Notes: generated by a model not told the origin, from the sequence alone. A DNA stretch of 64,000 bases from Candidatus Poribacteria bacterium (GCA_022821725.1 JAJEDB010000128.1:1-64000); one strand, 5' to 3'. Positions 42,713 through 52,121 are shown, counted from the first letter of the stretch. Made by a program: numbers and translations.

Positions 42713-43870
42713 TTGTCTGCGACATTAACACTCCCACACACAATAATTACAGGCGCAGGCGCGTCCGAAAACGTTGGCGAACAGGCGAAGCAGCTCGGTG
42801 CGACGAATGCTCTCATCGTGACGGATCCGGGTATCGCTAAGATCGGATACGCCGACGAAATCGCCCAGAATTTGAAAAAGGCAGGAATAGCGTCCTCATG
42901 CTTCTCCGATGTCACACCCGATCCAACTTTACAGAACGTGCAAGACGGCTTAAAGCAATATGCTGATGAAGCCTGTGATGTCATTGTAAGCATCGGTGGC
43001 GGAAGTGCGATCGACTGCGGAAAAGGCATCGCTATGAAGCTGACGAACGACGGGGACTTCGCCGATTACATGGGAGTGGACAAGATCCCGAATCCGGGTG
43101 CCCCTCTCATCGCGATACCAACCACGGGCGGGACGGGTAGCGAGGTCTCCAAAGTTACTGTCATCACCGATACTGAGCGGAATGTCAAGATGATGCTCAG
43201 TAGCCCGTGTCTGTTGGCATCTGTTGCGCTTGTGGATCCGATGCTATCCTTGACAACCCCACCGCACCTGACCGCGGCGGTCGGTGTGGATGCCTTGACG
43301 CATGCAATAGAGGCATACATCTCCAAACGCGCCCAACCGATAACCGACGCCCTCGCCTTGAAGGCAATTGATATGATTTCCGGTTCATTGCGACAGGCAT
43401 GGGCAGACGGTGAAAACATCCCCGCTCGCACGGATATGATGATCGGGGCGTCTATCGCAGGGATGGCGTTCAGCAATTCATCTGTGGCTTTAGTTCACGG
43501 GATGTCGCGTCCCATCGGTGCGTATTTCCACATCCACCACGGATTGTCAAATTCGGTATTGTTACGGGATGTGATGGCATTTAGCGTCGTCGGTGCCCCT
43601 GCCCGCTTTGCCGATATTGCGTCTGCCATGGGTGAGTCGATTGATGGATTGTCTCTGATGCAGCAAGCGGACGCAGCGATTGACGCTGTGGAACGGCTTG
43701 TCACCGATATTCAGATGCCACGACTCGGTGAAATCGGCATTGACAAGGAGAAGTTCGAGGCGGTCATTGAACAGATGGCAGCGGACGCGATTGCGAGCGG
43801 AAGTCCTGCTAACAATCCACGACAGGCTACGGTTGAAGAGATCGTCGCACTCTACCGTCAGTGTTTGTAG
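42713..43870 (+). CDS. Iron-containing alcohol dehydrogenase
   Basis: 385 residues from a TTG start with AGGA 8 nt upstream. Group III Fe-dependent NAD(P) dehydrogenase: GGGSAIDCGKGIA for cofactor, PTTGGTGSEVSKVTVITD, and metal ligands in DALTHAIEAY and HGMSRPIGAYFHIHHG. The substrate may be a primary alcohol, lactaldehyde or hydroxy acid; sequence alone does not decide. It heads a run of four catabolic genes on the plus strand (to 48257) with short gaps of 15, 1 and 18 bp. Confidence 0.9.
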   Translation: MSATLTLPHTIITGAGASENVGEQAKQLGATNALIVTDPGIAKIGYADEIAQNLKKAGIASSCFSDVTPDPTLQNVQDGLKQYADEACDVIVSIGGGSAIDCGKGIAMKLTNDGDFADYMGVDKIPNPGAPLIAIPTTGGTGSEVSKVTVITDTERNVKMMLSSPCLLASVALVDPMLSLTTPPHLTAAVGVDALTHAIEAYISKRAQPITDALALKAIDMISGSLRQAWADGENIPARTDMMIGASIAGMAFSNSSVALVHGMSRPIGAYFHIHHGLSNSVLLRDVMAFSVVGAPARFADIASAMGESIDGLSLMQQADAAIDAVERLVTDIQMPRLGEIGIDKEKFEAVIEQMAADAIASGSPANNPRQATVEEIVALYRQCL

Positions 43871-43885
43871 AAAAAGGAATGAATT

Positions 43886-44845
43886 GTGAACAAGCTTAAG
43901 ATCGTTGTTCCCGGTGATTCACCACCGCAAATCCAAGGGTCACCACATCTGGAACGTCTCGAACCCTATGGCGATGTCGTTCTTTATACCGACCGACCCG
44001 AGACCCCCGAAGAGAAAATTCGCCGTGCTGAAGATGCAGATGTCCTCATCAATTCACGCGGTATCGTCAAATGGCCCGCGGAAATTCTCTGCCAACTCCC
44101 CAAACTCAAATTGATTTCGCTCTGCTCCATCGGCACCGATATGATTGGGCTTGATGAAGCGAAAAAGCGTGGAATTACCGTTTGCAATCAACCCGGACGC
44201 ACCGCCCCGGTTGTAGCGGAACACGGGTTCGGACTGATGTTCGCCCTCGCCAAACGAGCGGCGTTCCTCACGGCGTCTATGAAGGCGGGTGAATGGCCCC
44301 GGATGGACAACGTCTATCTTCAAGGAAAGACCTTGGGAATTATAGGCACTGGGCATATCGGGGCAGAGATGGCACGCCTCGGCACCGCAGTTGGGATGAA
44401 CGTTATCGCTTGGACGTATCACCCTTCAGCGGCACGCGCAACAGAATTGGGAGTCCGGTTTGTTTCTCTGGATGAACTGCTCCAGACTGCCGATGTTGTG
44501 AGTCTGCACGTCAGGCTGACAGAGGAGAGTCACCATCTCATTGGGGAACGTGAACTCGGTTTGATGAAACAGGGCGCGCTCCTTATCAATGTGGCACGTG
44601 GCGGCGTCATTGATACAGATGCGTTGGTTGCTGCGTTGAACGGTGGACACCTCGGGGGTGCCGCTATTGATGTCTACGATCAGGAACCGCCCCCTGCGAA
44701 TCACCCGCTTTTGGAATGCGAGCAGGTAATTTTGACCCCACATTGTGCGGACATGACCCCTGAAGGTGTTGAACTTCTTAATGAAGGCGCGGTGGACAAT
44801 ATCATCGCTTTTCTGCAAGGCACACCCCAGAATGTGGTTGAATGA
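43886..44845 (+). CDS. D-isomer-specific 2-hydroxyacid dehydrogenase
   Basis: It reduces 2-oxoacids or oxidises D-2-hydroxyacids with NAD(P). It has 319 residues from a GTG start. The nucleotide motif is GIIGTGHIGAEMARLG, the catalytic Arg region VARGGVIDTDAL, the Glu in VYDQEPPP, and the His in LTPHCADMTPEG. The order of catalytic residues (R, E, H) is complete. Its stop overlaps closely with the hydantoinase start (TGAAATG). Confidence 0.91.
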   Translation: MNKLKIVVPGDSPPQIQGSPHLERLEPYGDVVLYTDRPETPEEKIRRAEDADVLINSRGIVKWPAEILCQLPKLKLISLCSIGTDMIGLDEAKKRGITVCNQPGRTAPVVAEHGFGLMFALAKRAAFLTASMKAGEWPRMDNVYLQGKTLGIIGTGHIGAEMARLGTAVGMNVIAWTYHPSAARATELGVRFVSLDELLQTADVVSLHVRLTEESHHLIGERELGLMKQGALLINVARGGVIDTDALVAALNGGHLGGAAIDVYDQEPPPANHPLLECEQVILTPHCADMTPEGVELLNEGAVDNIIAFLQGTPQNVVE

Positions 44846-44846
44846 A

Positions 44847-47045
44847 ATGGAGCATCGACAAGATTTGATAGTTAAAAATATTGGGGTTGATACGGGTGGC
44901 ACCTTCACAGACATTGTGATGCGTATTAATGGCGATCTGTTCACACACAAAGTCCTGTCCACCCCGCAGAATCCCGCCCTCGCCGTCATACAGGGTGTGA
45001 GTGAAATCTTGCATCAGCACGACACCGATACTGAACGGAAGCCGGACATTGTCCACGGATCGACAGTCGCAACGAACGCACTTCTTGAGCGCAGGGGGGC
45101 GCGTATCGCCCTCGTCACGACGAAGGATTTTGAGGACATTTTAGAGATCGGGAGACAGGCGCGTCCGGACCTCTATGATTTCTTCGTGGAACGACCCGCG
45201 CCACTTGTCCCTGCCGATAGACGCTTCGGTATATCGGAACGCACACTGCACACAGGTGAAATCCAGACCGAGATTGAACCCAGCGATTTAGAGGCGCTCA
45301 CGTCTGAACTCTCCGCATTGGAACTGGATGCCATCGCCGTCTGTTTCCTCTTTGCCTACGTCAATCCACACAACGAACAGATTGTTGCGAACTATCTTTC
45401 ACGGCTCGGTATACCCGTCTCATGTTCACACGAAGTCTTACCGGAATATCGAGAGTATGCGCGGTTCAGCACCACTGTAGCGAACGCGTATATCCGTCCC
45501 ACTTTGGAACGGCATCTCTCTACGCTGATCGATTCTGACTTGCTGCGTAGCTTTAACGAAACCGTAAGCCTGCAACAACGGCGCAGGCGGCTCCAGAGGG
45601 AAACCCTTCAAGGTCCAGATCCCGTTATTTCTCCGCAAGGAAAAATTGAAAATCCGCAAGGAAAAATTAAAAAATCTTTCCGTTTGATGCTTTCTAATGG
45701 CGGTTGTATTTCAGCAAGCAATTTTGAATCCGCGGGGATCCGCACGGTCCTTTCCGGGCCCGCCGGTGGTGTTATTGGTGCGTATCAAGTCGCCAAGGCT
45801 GCTGGCTACGACCAAATCATCACGTTTGATATGGGGGGCACTTCAACGGATGTGAGTCTCTGCAACAGCGGGATTTCCCTCACGACCGAGAGCACGATTA
45901 GTGGACTCCCGATCAAAGTGCCACTGATTGATATTCACACTGTTGGTGCGGGGGGCGGTTCTATTGCGACTGTGGATGCAGGCGGTGCCCTACGCGTGGG
46001 ACCGGAAAGTGCCGGCGCAGATCCGGGTCCGATATGTTACGGAAACAACGGGGCAGATGTGACAGTCACCGATGCAAACCTTTACTTAGGACGTATCGCG
46101 GCGACCCAGTTCTTGGGCGGTGCGATGTCCCTTGATGCCGATAAGACCCGCACGCACATTGAAGAATTTGCAAAGCGTCTTGGCGTTCCACCCCTACAAG
46201 CGGCGGATGGCATCCTGAAGGTCGCTAACGCGGCGATGGAACGCGCCATTAAAGTCATCTCTGTTGAGCGTGGGTTCGATACACGCGATTTCACACTCGT
46301 CTCCTTCGGCGGTGCGGGCGGTTTGCATGCCGCATTTATGGCGGAGAATCTCGGCATCGAGACCGTGCTTATTCCACCAAATGGGGGTTTGCTCTCCGCT
46401 TACGGGATGCTCTTCGCAGATGTCGTTAAAGATTATTCGCAGACAGTGCTATGGCAGTTTTCGGAAGCACGCCATCACGATGTAGGGAGCACAGATCTTG
46501 TTGAGGCGTTGAACGCTGGTTTTGATACACTCTTAACCCGTGCAGAGAACGAGATGAAAAATGAGGGGTTCGCGCCGCACCAGCTTAAGATTGACCGTTC
46601 GCTCGATATGCGGTATCAGGGACAGTCTTATGAGTTGAATATCCCCTGTTTTATCGCAGAATCTGAGCCTGCAACCGAAGTCGTAGAAACCCTTGTTAAA
46701 AGGTTTCACGCTGCGCATGAACATCGGTTTGGCTATGCCCGGACCGATGCCCCGGTGGAAGTGGTGAACCTTCGCCTTACAGCCACTGGAGAGACCGACA
46801 AACCGCCCATCGCATCAGCCCCGCTTGCCGATGCTGATGCCGCTGAGGCGTTTACGGTCCAAAATCCTGTTATCTTTGAGGGTGAGGCGCTCCCTACCAA
46901 TTTCTACCGCCGTGAGGTGTTATGTCCCGGCAATCGCATCGCGGGTCCCGCGATTGTCACAGAATTTAGCGCGACAACTGTAATACCTCCAAATTTCTCC
47001 GCCGTTGTTGATGTCTACCAGAATCTTATTTTGAGTAAAAAATAG
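44847..47045 (+). CDS. Hydantoinase/oxoprolinase A-type ATPase with in-frame R1 ends
   Basis: An ATP-dependent amidohydrolase subunit acting on hydantoins, oxoproline or a related cyclic amide (acetone carboxylase family also possible). It has 732 residues from ATG 44847. The actin-like N-terminus is VDTGGTFTDIVM, followed by LSGPAGGVIGA and ITFDMGGTSTDVSL. Before SNGGCISASNFE lie about 40 residues not expected in the family, ending SPQGKIENPQGKIKKSF. This is encoded by a doubled R1 end, read in the same frame as in the lipid kinase. The B subunit is not adjacent, so it may be single-subunit or partnered elsewhere. Confidence 0.88.
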   Translation: MEHRQDLIVKNIGVDTGGTFTDIVMRINGDLFTHKVLSTPQNPALAVIQGVSEILHQHDTDTERKPDIVHGSTVATNALLERRGARIALVTTKDFEDILEIGRQARPDLYDFFVERPAPLVPADRRFGISERTLHTGEIQTEIEPSDLEALTSELSALELDAIAVCFLFAYVNPHNEQIVANYLSRLGIPVSCSHEVLPEYREYARFSTTVANAYIRPTLERHLSTLIDSDLLRSFNETVSLQQRRRRLQRETLQGPDPVISPQGKIENPQGKIKKSFRLMLSNGGCISASNFESAGIRTVLSGPAGGVIGAYQVAKAAGYDQIITFDMGGTSTDVSLCNSGISLTTESTISGLPIKVPLIDIHTVGAGGGSIATVDAGGALRVGPESAGADPGPICYGNNGADVTVTDANLYLGRIAATQFLGGAMSLDADKTRTHIEEFAKRLGVPPLQAADGILKVANAAMERAIKVISVERGFDTRDFTLVSFGGAGGLHAAFMAENLGIETVLIPPNGGLLSAYGMLFADVVKDYSQTVLWQFSEARHHDVGSTDLVEALNAGFDTLLTRAENEMKNEGFAPHQLKIDRSLDMRYQGQSYELNIPCFIAESEPATEVVETLVKRFHAAHEHRFGYARTDAPVEVVNLRLTATGETDKPPIASAPLADADAAEAFTVQNPVIFEGEALPTNFYRREVLCPGNRIAGPAIVTEFSATTVIPPNFSAVVDVYQNLILSKK
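45633..45674 (+). repeat. Doubled R1 right end inside the hydantoinase gene
   Basis: CCGCAAGGAAAAATTGAAAA is followed directly by CCGCAAGGAAAAATTAAAAA. The left R1 end is not recognisable. It encodes PQGKIENPQGKIKK without disturbing the frame. Confidence 0.8.
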
Positions 47046-47063
47046 GAAAGGAAAAATTAAGAT

Positions 47064-48257
47064 ATGGAAATTACGGATGTAAAAACCATTTTGACGGCAC
47101 CGAATGGCACTCGGCTTGTCGTTGTTAAGATTGAAACGAGTGAACCCGGTTTATACGGGATCGGGTGTGCGACGTTTACACAGCGTCCGCTCGCTGTAGC
47201 CACCGCAGTCGATGAATATCTCAAGCCCTTTCTCATCGGAAAAGATCCGACGAACATAGAGGACATCTTCCAGACCAGTTTCGTCAGTTCCTATTGGCGG
47301 AACGGTCCAGTGCTGAACAACGCTCTCAGCGGTGTGGACATCGCCTTATGGGACATCATGGGCAAGCGTGCCAACATGCCTGTTTACCAACTACTCGGCG
47401 GTAAATGCCGAGAAGCGGCAACACTTTATGCACACGCAGGTGGTAGCACTTTTGAGGAGGTGGAGGAGAACATCCGCCGTTATATGGAGCAAGGCTATCG
47501 CTATGTCCGCGCACAGGTGGCAATACCGGGGTATTCGACGTATGGTGCCGGCAGTGGGAGACGAAGTTCACCCGCTTTTGAACCGACGCCTTATGTCAAT
47601 ACCGTCATCAAACTCTTCGACCATTTACGGACACATCTCGGTGAGGAGGTAGAACTCCTTCACGACGTGCATGAACGCATCCCGCCCATCCAAGCGATTA
47701 ATCTCGCGAAAGGACTGGAACCGTATAACCTCTTTTTCCTTGAAGACCCGTTTGCGCCTGAAGACGTTGACTATTTCCAACTCATGCGTCAACAAACGAG
47801 TATCCCGATTGCGATGGGTGAATTGTTCAACAACCCGAATGAATACGTTCACCTTATCAAGGATCGGCTTATCGACTTTATTCGGGTGCATATCTCACAA
47901 ATCGGGGGTATCAGTCCTGCGCGTAAGCTCGCCGCGTTCTGTGAATTCTTCGGTATCCGCACGGCATGGCACGGTCCTGGCGATGTTTCTCCGGTTGGAC
48001 ATGCTGCCAATGTTGCGTTGGATCTCGCATGCTATAACTTCGGTATTCAGGAGCAGCATGTCTTTGGCGAAAACACCAAAGCGGTCTTCCCGGGGTGTCC
48101 CGAAATTCGAGATGGCTGTTTTTGGATAAATGAGGCACCGGGGCTGGGTATCGATGTAGATGAAGAACTCGCGGCACGCTTCCCGTTTCCGGAGCATCCC
48201 CTCAACGGGGGGTGGGCACCCGTGCGGCGAATGGACGGCACAGTTATCCGACCTTAG
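47064..48257 (+). CDS. Enolase-superfamily dehydratase, mannonate dehydratase (ManD/RspA)-like
   Basis: 397 residues. ManD/RspA landmarks are present: YGIGCATFTQRP, the lid segment YGAGSG, the metal site HDVHERIPP with EDPFAPED and GELFNNPNEY, and the late WHGPGDVSPVGHAANVALD. It probably dehydrates mannonate, gluconate or a related sugar acid. AAGGA lies about 11 nt upstream of the ATG in a stretch that resembles an R1 end. The last 14 bp overlap the convergent murB gene. Confidence 0.9.
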   Translation: MEITDVKTILTAPNGTRLVVVKIETSEPGLYGIGCATFTQRPLAVATAVDEYLKPFLIGKDPTNIEDIFQTSFVSSYWRNGPVLNNALSGVDIALWDIMGKRANMPVYQLLGGKCREAATLYAHAGGSTFEEVEENIRRYMEQGYRYVRAQVAIPGYSTYGAGSGRRSSPAFEPTPYVNTVIKLFDHLRTHLGEEVELLHDVHERIPPIQAINLAKGLEPYNLFFLEDPFAPEDVDYFQLMRQQTSIPIAMGELFNNPNEYVHLIKDRLIDFIRVHISQIGGISPARKLAAFCEFFGIRTAWHGPGDVSPVGHAANVALDLACYNFGIQEQHVFGENTKAVFPGCPEIRDGCFWINEAPGLGIDVDEELAARFPFPEHPLNGGWAPVRRMDGTVIRP

Positions 48258-49164
48258 TGTCGAATCCCAATCGTTTTACCTCGGTGTGTAGGGAGATCCC
48301 TGTCTTTTCACGCACTTGTTGTTGGATATATGCAACCAAATCTAACACATCCGCCGCCGTTGCGTTGTCGATATTGAGAATAAAATTGCCGTGGACCGTG
48401 GACACCTCCGCACCCCCGATACGATGACCTTTCAGACCACTGACATCAATCAGCCGTCCTGCGGAATCGCCGGGTGGATTTTTGAACATACATCCGGCAT
48501 TCTCTTCGGCGAAGGGTTGCGTTTCGACTTTCTGTTTATAGAACGCTTGCATCCGTGCCGTGATTGTATCGGCGTCTCCGGGTTCGAGTTTCAGCGTCGC
48601 GCCTGTAACACAGAAATAGGTGTCCAAGCCGCTGCGTCGGTATTCAAATTCTGCTTCGGTGTGGGTTAAGGTGACACGTTCACCCGTATCAGTCATGACC
48701 GTGACATCTGTGACGACATCTCCGAAACTACTCCCCCATGCGCCGGCGTTCATAATCAAGGCACCACCGACGGAACCGGGGATACCGAGCGCAAATTCCA
48801 CACCGCTCAGACCGCCTCGAGACATCACCTTTGAGAGTCTCGGCAGCGAAAGACCTGCGCCGACCGAAACAACGTTCCCATCGACCTGTAGTTTCGCTAA
48901 CTCCCCGATTAACCTGATACTGATGCCGTTGAAGCCGGTGTCGCTCACCAGCAGATTTGAGCCGCGACCAATAATCGCGATTGGAACCTCCCACTGTCGA
49001 TGGAAACGTGCCAGTGCTGCCAATTGGCTTACCGTGCTAACTTCGATGTAAGCGGTCGCTTCGCCACCGATGCCGAAGTAGGTATGTTTTGCGAGGGGTT
49101 CTCCAAACCGGACCCGTGAGCCTGAATCCTTTACGATGTCCAACAGCGCATCTTTCCACTCCAT
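48244..49164 (-). CDS. murB: UDP-N-acetylenolpyruvoylglucosamine reductase
   Basis: An FAD/NADPH enzyme making UDP-MurNAc for peptidoglycan. It has 306 residues. The FAD-binding segments are IIGRGSNLLVSD and GIPGSVGGALIMNAGAWG, with YRRSGLD as part of the substrate site and HTEVKRLGFD at the end. In the segment NAGCMFKNPPGDSAG a Cys stands where the proton-donating Ser is usual (NAGSxFKNP); Cys is seen in some MurB groups. Short type II form, lacking the E. coli loop. It is the sole cell-wall gene here and overlaps the opposing gene by 14 bp. Confidence 0.93.
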   Translation of the reverse strand: MEWKDALLDIVKDSGSRVRFGEPLAKHTYFGIGGEATAYIEVSTVSQLAALARFHRQWEVPIAIIGRGSNLLVSDTGFNGISIRLIGELAKLQVDGNVVSVGAGLSLPRLSKVMSRGGLSGVEFALGIPGSVGGALIMNAGAWGSSFGDVVTDVTVMTDTGERVTLTHTEAEFEYRRSGLDTYFCVTGATLKLEPGDADTITARMQAFYKQKVETQPFAEENAGCMFKNPPGDSAGRLIDVSGLKGHRIGGAEVSTVHGNFILNIDNATAADVLDLVAYIQQQVREKTGISLHTEVKRLGFDTKVG

Positions 49165-49177
49165 ATCGCGATTCCTC

Positions 49178-50014
49178 TTAGTAATTTTTGATAAACAATT
49201 CTTTCCCTTTTGCCGCGTTCCCTTTACGGTAATTGTTCATTCCGTATTGTAGTGTCCACTCCTGAATCTCAGCGAAATCGAAGAGGTCCCTAATGACAGG
49301 CGAGTCGTCATAAGTAATCAACCATTTGTGTGGGCATTCCCTCATATTCTCAGCAAATTGCACATGGTCAAAAGCCGTATGCAGTGCGCCTCTCACCCCG
49401 TATAATTTCGACGCAGCTGCTTTCCAATAGGGCGGATCAAGAAAAAGAAATACATCGGGGTCGCCGTCTTGAAAAAGTGCCTCGGTATAATCTCCATTCG
49501 TAATTTTGACACCGGAGAGATAGGGGCAAATGTTTTTCACACGTTCAATGGATGAATCCGTAAAACGTTTCTCATAGGCAGATTGTGAATATCCGCCGGA
49601 ATCCACCGTGCCAGAAAAAGTAATGCGATTGAGCACAAAGAAGCGCACAGCACGTTGAAACTCGCAGAGTAATTCTCGGTTATGGCTTAGTTCATCCTTT
49701 GCCTCTGTTAATTCTTCAAACAGAGTCCGTCCATCTGTAGTGGTTGTGTGTTTTTCTCTGAGTGCGTCAACTAAACTGGGCCCATAATCTCTTGCCTGTT
49801 TCCAAAAGCAGTAGAGGTCGTAGTTGAGATCGTTAATCCAGTAGGACTTAATATGGTTTTGAAAGAGGCTTCGGATCGCAAAAAAGACAGAACCTCCACC
49901 CACGAAAGGCTCTCGAAATTCCGATATATTCACCGGAATCCGCGGCAGGATCTGTTTGAGTGCCCGTGATTTACCTCCTGGATACCGTAGTGGGCTTTTG
50001 GCTAATTTACGCAT
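49178..50014 (-). CDS. DNA adenine methyltransferase of a type II restriction-modification pair
   Basis: 278 residues, D12/Dam class. Motif X is SPLRYPGGKSRALKQI, motif I REPFVGGGSVFFA, motif IV DPPYW; KWLITYDDSP is a further family segment. It methylates the N6 of adenine. Recognition is probably close to that of Dam-family enzymes but cannot be read directly. Its start overlaps the 3' end of the putative restriction enzyme gene by 8 nt, so the two are cotranscribed with the nuclease first. Both are visibly more A/T-rich than their neighbours, which fits horizontal acquisition. Confidence 0.9.
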   Translation of the reverse strand: MRKLAKSPLRYPGGKSRALKQILPRIPVNISEFREPFVGGGSVFFAIRSLFQNHIKSYWINDLNYDLYCFWKQARDYGPSLVDALREKHTTTTDGRTLFEELTEAKDELSHNRELLCEFQRAVRFFVLNRITFSGTVDSGGYSQSAYEKRFTDSSIERVKNICPYLSGVKITNGDYTEALFQDGDPDVFLFLDPPYWKAAASKLYGVRGALHTAFDHVQFAENMRECPHKWLITYDDSPVIRDLFDFAEIQEWTLQYGMNNYRKGNAAKGKELFIKNY

Positions 50015-51224
50015 GGCGACCCGTTATCCATACTTGTAATCTGTTATTTTGACCTGCTTCTTGGTTAAGCAAAATGAGTCTTTTTTGATGTGTTTGCGTC
50101 AAACGATTTGCTGCAGAAAAATTAAACACATCCTCTGTAGCGCAAGGTAGAAGCAGGTTACCAATGAGATCACCTGTTAGTTTCAATCGGGTGATAAACT
50201 GGATATTTGTTCTTTCATCAATTGCTACTTCTTCCATATTCGCAAAAAGAATCAGTTTGAACAGTCCGTCCTTGATGTCATCTTCAGCCGGAAGTTTCCC
50301 TCTGCTACTGTTTTTAGATTCTTGTATGACTAACTGTTCGTTTTCCCAGTAAATTTCATCGGCGGTTAAATAATACTGCCCACCCAGATAGTTTGAAATG
50401 TCGAAAACGCCTTTGGTATTTTCTTCAAGAGATTCTAAGATGTGCGTTGTTACGGATTCTCTATGGGCAGCTTCGTAGGAGCGTGGGAGACTTGCCTCTT
50501 TAAAAGATGCTAAACTAAAATGACCATTCGCTTTAAATTTTTCAAGAGTCTGTAGGTGGTTTTTAGGACTGTGAACGGCGACGTTTCTCTCCCGGGATAT
50601 TTTCTTGTATCCATCAACTGCGTTCAGATAAATTGGCGCAAAATCTTTTTCAAAGTGTGTTGTGTTCCAGTGCAGCGCGGTCATCTGATACCGACTCACC
50701 TCAAACAATTTCTCACGCACGCTTTCAACGTTCAGAATCTGATTGGTAATTCGGTCGGTTGTGCTTGGTTTTCTCTCCGCATCTTCATACCACGCTAAGA
50801 TAATGTAGATGTTCAAGAGGTTCATCCATGAAAATGTGATGAAGTTAATCCGGTCATTATTCTGCGTACCCGCGCCCTCATCTTTGATAATCGGAATGAT
50901 TGTTACCTTTTTTGTATTGAAGTGGAACGTGTTATAAATCCGTGCGAAGGGGTAAGAGCGCGTCCGTTTCGGTGAAACCCATTTTGAAAAAGCCAGATTA
51001 TTTCCTGATGTTCCCAAATCAATGAGTCCGGATGCCTGTGCTTGATTTACGTCAAATCGGCTTATATCATACGCTTCAAATTTCTCTGGGTTGAGATGTG
51101 GTATATATGTCGCATCTCTTATGAAGCCTTTCAGATAGAGTGTAGGCACGAGTGTTCTCCGTGTGTTTTGGCAGTTGAATTTAGGATAATGCCAATTATA
51201 CACGGATGTGAAGGGCAATTTCAA
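50007..51224 (-). CDS. Putative type II restriction endonuclease
   Basis: 405 residues with no simple family hallmark. A possible PD-(D/E)xK core is TADEIYWENEQLVIQESKN (about 285-305): an acidic residue before a strand, then E-S-K at the strand end. The N-terminal portion (FTSVYNWHYPKFNCQNTRR .. LYLKGFIRDATYIP) and a basic region (SPKRTRSYPFARIYNTF) could bind DNA. Its overlap with the adenine methylase gene is the main evidence. Low G+C and the divergent sequence agree with a restriction enzyme. An alternative is a helper or controller protein of the methylase. Confidence 0.65.
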   Translation of the reverse strand: MKLPFTSVYNWHYPKFNCQNTRRTLVPTLYLKGFIRDATYIPHLNPEKFEAYDISRFDVNQAQASGLIDLGTSGNNLAFSKWVSPKRTRSYPFARIYNTFHFNTKKVTIIPIIKDEGAGTQNNDRINFITFSWMNLLNIYIILAWYEDAERKPSTTDRITNQILNVESVREKLFEVSRYQMTALHWNTTHFEKDFAPIYLNAVDGYKKISRERNVAVHSPKNHLQTLEKFKANGHFSLASFKEASLPRSYEAAHRESVTTHILESLEENTKGVFDISNYLGGQYYLTADEIYWENEQLVIQESKNSSRGKLPAEDDIKDGLFKLILFANMEEVAIDERTNIQFITRLKLTGDLIGNLLLPCATEDVFNFSAANRLTQTHQKRLILLNQEAGQNNRLQVWITGRHA

Positions 51225-51329
51225 GGGGAATTGTCCAAGTTATAGGGCTATTGAGTTTTCTCTTTCGTAGCGCAAACTTTTAGTTTGCGACACCCATAGA
51301 CACAAACTAAATCAAGATTAATTTATTCA

Positions 51330-51417
51330 TTCGGTAATTTCTGAACGTGCGATAAATCGCACTACTACGAACCAATCCGTTTGTAGTAGGGCAATTCATT
51401 GCCCGTCTATTACCGAA
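51330..51417. repeat. 88-bp MITE-like palindromic element
   Basis: Perfect 9-bp terminal inverted repeats TTCGGTAAT/ATTACCGAA enclose two smaller hairpins: TGCGATAAATCGCA and GGCAATTCATTGCCC, joined by CTACTAC / GTAGTAG. There is no ORF. It lies in the 381-bp gap between the restriction enzyme and the gene at 51606. That gap also has a GCGCAAAC..GTTTGCG hairpin at about 51273-51294 and otherwise shows no gene. Confidence 0.7.
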
Positions 51418-51605
51418 TTATTTTCTGAAACTTCATGAACCTCGCCTATCAATATTAAGTCGTTATAAACATCTCTTCTTGTTTAGAAAAAAAATAAAAA
51501 ACGAACCTTTTCCGAACAGACTTGACTAAAGAGGCAGAACCCAATTGTGAACGCCTTTCAAAAAGTAGTCGAGGCATTCATAAAATCAAAATTCCAATAG
51601 GAGAA

Positions 51606-52121
51606 ATGAAAATGAAGCAGAGAATGTTGACAATCGGTGCAATCGCAGTTATCGCAATCGTAGGTTTGTTTGTTTTTGAACACGCAACGTCAGCACAGCG
51701 TCCCGACCGGAACGCACAAGGGCAACGCGGAAACCGTCAGGGCGGCGACCGAGGCGGCAGGGGCATGACGGGAATGATGAACCCCGCGTCTTTAGTCGAT
51801 AATTCTTGGGTCGATTTGACCTTCACGCTGAAAGTCGATGATGAGACCCTTGTGAAGGCACGTCCTGTCTATCAGATGGCTCGCGATAAATTTCAAGCGA
51901 AGATGAAAGAGGCACAGGCATCGGGGGACATGAGAGCCGCTATGTCGGAGATGCAAAGTTTTGCGGCAACCGTCGGGAAAGAGTTCCAAGCGAACCTCAA
52001 AGAGGTATTGACTGAAGAGCAGATGAAGAAACTCAACGAATTGACGAAAGAGCGTCAGATGGCACAGCAGAGTCGTATGAACCGTTGGCGTGGTGGCGGT
52101 GGTGGCGGTGGCAGACAGTAA
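51606..52121 (+). CDS. Small exported helical protein, LTXXQ/Spy-like
   Basis: 171 residues from ATG 51606 (AGGAG 5 nt upstream; a second ATG lies two codons on). It has a signal peptide or N-terminal anchor (MLTIGAIAVIAIVGLFVF), a Gly/Arg/Gln-rich linker (GQRGNRQGGDRGGRG), a helical region (RPVYQMARDKFQAKMKEAQ .. FQANLKEVLTEEQMKKLNEL) with the L-T-E-E-Q motif of Spy/CpxP-like periplasmic chaperones, and a glycine-rich tail. Similar proteins occur widely in Planctomycetes and related phyla without known function. A terminator-like hairpin follows. Confidence 0.8.
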   Translation: MKMKQRMLTIGAIAVIAIVGLFVFEHATSAQRPDRNAQGQRGNRQGGDRGGRGMTGMMNPASLVDNSWVDLTFTLKVDDETLVKARPVYQMARDKFQAKMKEAQASGDMRAAMSEMQSFAATVGKEFQANLKEVLTEEQMKKLNELTKERQMAQQSRMNRWRGGGGGGGRQ

